Assembly: GCA_002633025.1 (NCBI GenBank) | Contig: NMRB01000699.1 | Span: 76,652 to 140,651, forward strand | Length of the DNA: 64,000 nt | Origin: Notospermus geniculatus | Taxonomy: Eukaryota > Nemertea > Pilidiophora > Heteronemertea > Lineidae | Reading direction: 5' to 3' | Part shown: one piece after another, positions 57,780-64,000 of the stretch | How positions within the stretch are numbered: the first letter of the stretch is position 1 | How the letters are laid out: every line of letters starts with the position of its first letter | Program-made: the position numbers and the translations under genes | The notes under the pieces: generated by a model | The model's input: only the letters and a program-made list of their open reading frames with translations | Told to the model about the DNA's origin: nothing | Databases searched by the model: none

Positions 57780-59321
57780 GATATGTACCTACATCAAAGG
57801 AATCAAGGTGAAATTTTCAGTATGTATGCACATTGAAAAAACTGAAGGCCGATCTCTAGTCTAATATACTTCACACAGTGCATTTTACACTACACAATGG
57901 CTGCTACACGTATTCCTAAAAGCCAGCAAATGCTTTTACTTCAAATTCTGCAGTACATTTACATTGGACCTTGCTGTGCAAATCTTAAGTAAAAGCGTTT
58001 ACTAACTTTTATGTATACCAACCAATAACGCTGGAGGGGTAAAGCACTTTTTGAATTGAATACAGCGAAATTTTTCGGTTGCTTTGGTCTGTTTACTTGC
58101 AATTCAGACGCAGGCTATGTTACAATCGACTGAAACCCCCTCAGTATGTGTTTACACCTATGATCATGGGAATGTCATTTGCAACATCGCTGGCGCCAAG
58201 CGATTTCAGCACCTGTCGAATTGCTAGTCACCTCAAATCAAGCAAACTGAGGTAATCAGTGGTTCTTAGCGCTGAGAACCACTGATTACCTGAGGATGCA
58301 AACTAATTCGCTGATATTTCGTGGGCTTGCCTTTAAGCCTTTTTGTTTTAAGACGAAATGAACTATCGTTGGCGTATAATCGGGTCTGCATGGAAATGAT
58401 ATCGAAAGATTGAGTTGTATTTTAACAGAGTAATTTATTTCTGATTTTACCAAAAATAGATAATATCTCTTTTTGATTTTACGGATTTTGTGTAAATACA
58501 TGTAGTATTAGACAGCGATGTTGATTGTATCGGATAGGCAAAGAAACTAAAGAATGTGCAATAAATTCAAAATTATGGAAGCTGTGAGTACAATATTTTA
58601 TGTAATTGAATTGTATGGATATTACCAAGAATATATTCTTGATATTACTCACCTGAAACACCAAAACATGCGGCAAAGATTTTGTCTCGCGATTATTATG
58701 AAATATTGTAAATGTTTGAATATTCTAGAAAAAATATTGAGGTTTTGGCGTTTGGATGTCATTGATCGGTTGGCCATGCGGGTTGTAATTCTATCATCTC
58801 TTTTCTAAATTGATGTCGCCCACACTCAAATAGAGTAACAAGAGTTGTACTTTAAGCTGGAGTTGTAAATTAATATGCCTACAGAACAGTAACTAAAGTC
58901 GATATTGTGAAGGGAACGAGAAAATAACATTGTGAATAATCGAAATACTTGTATAGATTTCAAATTTTATAGGTATTATTTAACGGTAGGTATTATTTAA
59001 CGGGCATAAAAAACAGATTATTGTGCAGTTAATGCCGAATACGAAATTGATTTCAACGATTTTACCCACGCCAAACACGTTATACATTGTGTCACTCGAT
59101 AGCCGACTTGACTATGAAGCCTGCGTTACCCTATCTCCGCCGTTGTGCGAACCCTATGCCATGGACGTCAGTGTGACGTCGGAGACAGGGTCTGCTTTCG
59201 GTCATACAATACATCGGGTGGGCAAAAAAAACAAGTAGGACCTCCACCCTTTTCTCGACACTGTGACCTTTACAATATTTCTTCATTATATAATGTACAT
59301 GAATGATTCAGCAAATCGGGG

Positions 59322-59535
59322 CATGTGGTAAAATTGGGAAATTTGTGGTGAGGGGGTCAACATAGTATATCAAAAAATAATAGCGCCGTCTCTAAAATAC
59401 ATTACATCGTCACGACTTACTAATGTAGTACAGCTGTATGAAAAATCGGGAAAATTTTTGGTGAGGGGGTCAACATATATCAAAAAAATAATAGCGCCGT
59501 CTCTAAAATACATTACATCGTCACGACTTACTAGT
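59322..59535. repeat. Direct repeat, two copies about 115 bp apart
   Basis: Both copies read TGGTGAGGGGGTCAACATA, then ATAATAGCGCCGTCTCTAAA and TACATTACATCGTCACGACT, with minor indels. Confidence 0.8.
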
Positions 59536-60639
59536 GTGCAAAATCCAGGACTTTTAAAGCCACACTCTATTGAATTCAGGAGGTCCTTACGTCCTTCGAC
59601 GTAGTGTAAGTGTAAAATGCACTATGCACACTCTTAACACATTAACGCTCTGCCTGCAGTTTGTCAATGTGTGCTGAAAACCAGGGCTTGATTCTTTGAA
59701 GTACGTATCAGACAAGTATTTTGGGGATCTTCAAGAGGCTATGAGACCTCTACCTGCACTTTCCTATTGAAAACACCGTAAAATTCAATACAGATGGGCA
59801 TAAAGGCAGTGGTCAATCAATTTTCGTGAACAGAGAACTACATGTATCTCGCTTTGAGATGCTAGTTTTCACCTGCACCTCTGATTTCCTCCTATACATA
59901 AAATATCGCAAAATACCATTGACTGAAGCAATGCCAACGCTTGCACTTGCATTTGATTGAAAAAGAAAAAAACAAATAGGGCCTACCAAAAACAAAACGA
60001 CATTCACATACCTTGAGATCAATATCTGCGGCTTCCACGATGAGAGGGACGTGAATTTCCTGGTGCAAACTTCGCCGGGAAGAAAGAAATTGCTACTACA
60101 TCCGCGATAACAGACAAAATCTCCTCAATCAATTGTTCACGGAGATTCCATCGGAGGTTGTCAATTGAATATGATCCTGCACGCCTCTTCACACATGCCA
60201 CCGATGTAAGTTGTCTACAGGCGACGAAGGATATGACGTCAGTGATAGAAGACCCCCCCCCCCATCGCCTCTTCCAGCCGCTACAGATTCCAGCTGCATG
60301 TTTTTCTTCTGTCGAGCTTGAATCTTCCTCACCTCTATCTCCCTGGTCTGCACACCTACAAGGGACCGTCTCAAAATTACATTGATGCCAAAAAAGACGA
60401 AGTGACTTCAACTCTTCCCTGACCCCCTCCCCCTTGAAAAGATGAAGTGGGCACTTGACATTGGCATCATCCATGTAGGGACGGTAGGCATGGAAAGATG
60501 ATAAAGAAAAACATGTGAAGACACTAGTAAACAAAGAAAGCAATATTTATTATAGTATCTATTCTCCTGTCAAAAAAGAGTGATACCATTTTTTTCAAAA
60601 AAGATGAAGCGGGCTTCCCCAAATCGAGAACCCCCTCCC

Positions 60640-60765
60640 CCAGACGAACTCACTTCGTCTTTTTTGAGACGGCCCCTAACGTCTTTTTTGGCATCAAAAC
60701 AATTTTGAGACGGCCCCCTAACGTCTTTTTGGCATCAAAACAATTTTGAGACGGCCCCTAAGGCA
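60640..60765. repeat. Tandem repeat of GAGACGGCCCCTAACGTC units
   Basis: Three head-to-tail copies of a roughly 45-base unit: TTTTGAGACGGCCCCTAACG then TCTTTTTGGCATCAAAACA. Inverted words of it (TGATGCCAAAAAAGACGAAG) lie at 60,383-60,410. Confidence 0.75.
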
Positions 60766-61649
60766 AATCAGATACGGTGACAGGACACAAACGGGGCGAG
60801 AAGAGTTCTTCCATCCAAGTGAAGAAAATTACCTTTCCAATAGGCAGAACACGCGACTGCTCTGTAATTTCCTTGGGGGTCATATATCTGATCACAAATT
60901 ACCATATCACTGTGTAACTGCTGGTCAGTTCACAGACCCAGAGCTTAGAGATCACGTTCTGCCAATCCCGGCGGGGATTTACTCGTCGATGTGGGGGACT
61001 TGGTTCCCATGAGACGTCAGACAGCAGAGTTTGGCATCACATCATGCTTCAGTTACAGAGCTGGATAGTATACATTCACACCAGCATACATGTAGAACAT
61101 TCTATATACTTGATAGGAGAAACAGCCAGCAATACCCTCTCTGAATCCACCATTTTGAAATGACGCAATGCATCGCGCACGTGTAAACTGCACTGAACAG
61201 CATAGCGAAATGAAATGGGTTTTGCGAAAGGGATCCGTTATGCAGGCCTTACGCGAAAAATGAAGATACCGGTAGCAGAAAGATACCGGCAAGAAAGACA
61301 AGTTAATTGATGTATGCTATGTTGAATTTGACCCAGCCGTTGCGGAGATATCGGCTGAAAACCTCGCGCCACTGGGATTTGGAATGAACTGTAGATTTGC
61401 TGTGTTTGTACGGGATAACATACATGTACATGTACATATTATTGCACAGGTAAAAACATTCTACTGCTATAGTTGCTATAAATGAGCAAAATACTATTCT
61501 TCAATACGGCCACCTGGCGGTCATAAGTGCAAAATTACTTCAAATGTCATTGATTGTTGTACCATTGAAATTGGTCTGTAACACAGACTAGAATTATCCC
61601 TGCAACTTGCAAGATCATAGCTCTTTCAGTTTTCCCACGGATGACAAAA

Positions 61650-61830
61650 TCGCAATCTTCAATGGGGACGCTAGCTCAACAGAGGGCAGCACACCGAAAC
61701 CCGGTCCTAATACAATGGGCGCCTTTTGTGTGGCAAATTGATCAGGACCGGGATGTCAGTTTCATTACAATAGCTTTAACCACTAGTGACACCAGTTGAA
61801 AAAGTCGGCTATCGTCCCCATTCAAAGTGA
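61650..61830. repeat. Inverted-repeat element with CAATGGGGACGCTAGC ends
   Basis: CAATGGGGACG at the left is matched by CGTCCCCATT at the right. An inner inverted pair GGTCCTAATACAA and CAGGACCGGG is visible. Confidence 0.6.
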
Positions 61831-62540
61831 AACAGCCCCTTTAGGGTTAGAGTTGGAATATACTTTACAAATTCGGAGAAGTCACCGCACACAATGGTCG
61901 AACCTTTGGACCCTGTTTAGCACACTATATATAGGGATCCTGTTTTCGTGCGCTACCTGATCCTCTGTGCAAATTGATAAAAATATGATTGAAACTCAAC
62001 GCAAATCTGCCTGGAGCATCAAATGCCGAGTCCAAATCGATTGATTTTTATATTTGGCGTGGACATTTTCGGAGCGGTTTCGTCTCAAATGAATCTGTTG
62101 GAGTCAAATGACACTGCTGCATAATATGACTTTTCGACCCCCACTCTGAAAACGTCAGTTTGGCTCTTACCAGATAACGGCGTTGCATTGTGGAGACCGG
62201 ACAAGTACATGTACTTATGGATTGAACGTTCATGAAGACGGCGGCCTGACATGGTTCTGCTTTTTATATCAGTGGCGTTTTCCTTCACATTCGGCAGAAA
62301 AAGGTAAGTCTAATGACCTAGAGATTATACAAGTACTTTACAAATGTACTCTCCCTACCCTTTAAGTCTCAAAGAAGAGTTGCAGAAAAAGTGCCTTTAT
62401 TCGTTGAAAAATTGTCTTTTCGGCCTTGTTTTTGTTTTTTCTCTCAAAATGACAGGTTTACAACCATTCACCGAATGACGAAACTAAACGAACCTTGCCG
62501 TCTCTGACTTCCTGAAGGATTCGATATACAAATTGCAAGC

Positions 62541-63613
62541 ATGACAACTTTAGCACGGACACTTTCAAAAGCAGCAGCTTCTACCACAACCACTACCGCA
62601 ATCAGGAGAGTGTTTAGACTGCCACGAATTCCGTCTTATTTTGCAAAATTCCCGGAATGGACCTACACCTACACATTACCAGTGCTGTTCGTTCTCGGTC
62701 TTTTGATGAACACGTTAACAATAGCTGTACTCCTGAGAATGAAATCTGGGCACCAGTCGACGAGAATCTTATTCCTTGCCCTGGCTATCGCTGACAACCT
62801 CGTGATTCTCTGCGATCTATCTTACCAAAATGGTTGCAAATAATGGACATTTCCCTCATAATCAAACTCAGAAGAGTTGGCCAATGTGTCCGCGTCCTCA
62901 CGTACACACTCAGCAATTTTTCCTTTCATTTATCAAGTGTTACGCTTACCCTAATGACCATAGAGAGATGGATTTCAGTTTGCTTCCCATTTAAAGCTAA
63001 GACAATTTGTACCAAGAAGTTGGCCGTTATTACTCTGGCTGTAACAACCGTATGTCTTCTTGCGCTCAACAGCCACAACCTGGCGACAATCCGAAACATC
63101 AATGGAACAATCTACTGTCAAAAGGTCAACAAAGATTTGGACTACTTCTATACACACTCGTGGCAAATCATCGACGCAACGGTCTACTCTTACCTTCCTT
63201 TCATGATAATAATCCCTTGCAATTGTCTGATAATAAGAACGGTGACTAGACAACAAAAGAAAAGGAAAAGCCTACAAAATGCGAACGCGTCAAATAACGA
63301 CTCTGATGCGTCAAAGACATCAAATATGACGCGCATGCTTGTTACTGTCAGCGTCATGTTTATAGTTCAGACCTTTCCCGTATTCTTCTCAGGCATAATC
63401 AATTACATCATGAGTTACGTACCTAACTTTTGGTTTGTCCTTTTCAGAAATCCTACTTTTTATTATTTACTTAGTGTAAAACTTCGCATCTTTGAACCCA
63501 TAGCATATGTACTTCGTTATTCCAATCACACTTTTAATTTTCTTCTATACTGTTTTAGCGGTTCACAATTCCGTAGTGAATTTCTTTCAATGATTAGGGT
63601 ACTAAAACATTAG
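62541..63613 (+). pseudogene. FMRFamide-receptor-like GPCR with a one-base frame break
   Basis: ATG at 62,541 begins a Ser/Thr-rich N-terminus, then TM1 (LPVLFVLGLLMNTLTIAVLL) and TM2 (FLALAIADNLVILCDL), where the frame stops at 62,843. From 62,822 a second frame reads LPKWLQIMDISLIIKL. It then gives TM3 with SSVTLTLMTIERWISVCFPF, TM4, a Cys in loop 2 (TIYCQKV), TM5, TM6 (VTVSVMFIVQTFPVFF) and TM7 with SNHTFNFLLYCFSG, to the stop at 63,613. The (D/E)R(Y/W) and NHT-NF-LYC motifs fit the FMRFamide/orphan peptide receptor group expanded in lophotrochozoans. One missing base, or two extra, at about 62,819-62,822 breaks an otherwise complete receptor. It could be a sequencing error, since everything else is intact. 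Confidence 0.75.
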
Positions 63614-64000
63614 AAGTGCACCTTAATACGTAGGCCTACTTCGTTAACGACATCGGCCTACATGTACGTCAAGAGAAAGGACCACTACCGTCGATTTCAG
63701 TGCATGTCAAGAAAGGTATGCTTGTCACATTCCAGTGGCACCCAAGCCATATGAATAGTCCTCACAATAACAGTGCAGACACCTGGATATCATCCAAAAT
63801 TCATAAGCCCTTATGAATTTTTCATAAAGCGACACCAGCGGCATTGCTTTGAAGTATTTGCCACGCGTGGATAATGTGAGTATTGCATAATAGTGCATCT
63901 CTCACTTCTACGGTGGCCCAAACATGCCATGTATATATTTTTGTCCACATTAAAATATTCTGAACATTATTGTATTTTTTCTCGAATTTCCACCCGGGTG
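63614..64000. other. 3' flank of the receptor, no gene seen
   Basis: No coding frame or clear repeat beyond one TACATGTAC word. ATAAAA-like words near 63,950 could serve in polyadenylation but are not decisive. Confidence 0.4.

Larger units (their letters stand above)
54861..62540. other. Repeat-rich intergenic stretch
   Basis: No convincing gene. It holds inverted-repeat elements at 55,530-55,797, 56,297-56,697, 57,543-57,682 and about 61,650-61,830, direct repeats at 57,216-57,779, 59,322-59,535 and 60,640-60,760, and a small hairpin at 58,249-58,292. A 174-codon minus-strand frame at 60,019-60,543 lacks splice or domain support. Confidence 0.5.

Noticed and set aside
60019-60543. 174-codon minus-strand frame with a hydrophobic N-terminus
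   Set aside because: It spans poly-C and GAGACGG-repeat fragments, has no recognisable domain and no splice support. The hydrophobic start alone is not enough.

Overview
The window is eukaryotic nuclear DNA from a marine invertebrate bilaterian. The signs are split genes with GT-AG introns and conserved phases, a metazoan phospholipase C epsilon, two rhodopsin-family receptors, dense short palindromic elements, and frequent TACATGTA and AGGCCTA words. A lophotrochozoan such as a mollusc, brachiopod or annelid is my best guess. An ambulacrarian or cephalochordate is not excluded. The assembly is imperfect: there is a 286-base N run near 1.9 kb, single-N joins at 24,829 and 34,754, and several near-identical adjacent blocks that look like two haplotypes laid end to end.

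Layout: 0-1.4 kb (minus strand) holds two exons of an unrecognised gene, a PAN/Apple-like cysteine exon followed by a beta-rich exon that runs off the left edge. 1.4-7.5 kb is almost all repeats, including a 1.3 kb duplicated block and many copies of a palindromic element beginning GGGCCCATATTCATAAA. 7.6-40.7 kb (plus strand) is one large gene of the PLCE1 type. It has an armadillo-like N-terminus, a long Ser-rich exon, a talin-like FERM F2-F3 pair, a RasGEF (CDC25) domain, a PH-like region, EF-hands, the PLC X domain, an acidic linker, only the first residues of Y, then C2, RA1 and RA2. A beta-1,3-galactosyltransferase-like gene is nested in one intron (17.4-18.8 kb). The exons from the EF-hand region to the X-Y linker appear twice (26.1-29.8 and 30.4-34.75 kb), and two exons downstream of the RasGEF domain appear twice (19.9-20.9 and 21.0-22.0 kb). 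40.7-48.0 kb is the 3' flank plus short palindromic elements. 48.0-49.3 kb (minus) is an NPY/NPF-type receptor. 51.7-54.9 kb (plus) is a paralogue of the left-edge gene, with a PAN-like exon and two beta-rich exons, interrupted by a tRNA-derived SINE. 54.9-62.5 kb is repeat-rich with no convincing gene. 62.5-63.6 kb (plus) is a second receptor, of FMRFamide-receptor-like type, with a one-base frame break.

The two most interesting points are these. First, the PLC-epsilon gene reads in phase from a talin-like FERM module into RasGEF and PLC, a layout I do not recall in human PLCE1. Second, a pair of divergent genes flanks PLCE1 and carries an unrecognised domain that occurs at least three times here behind a PAN-like exon.
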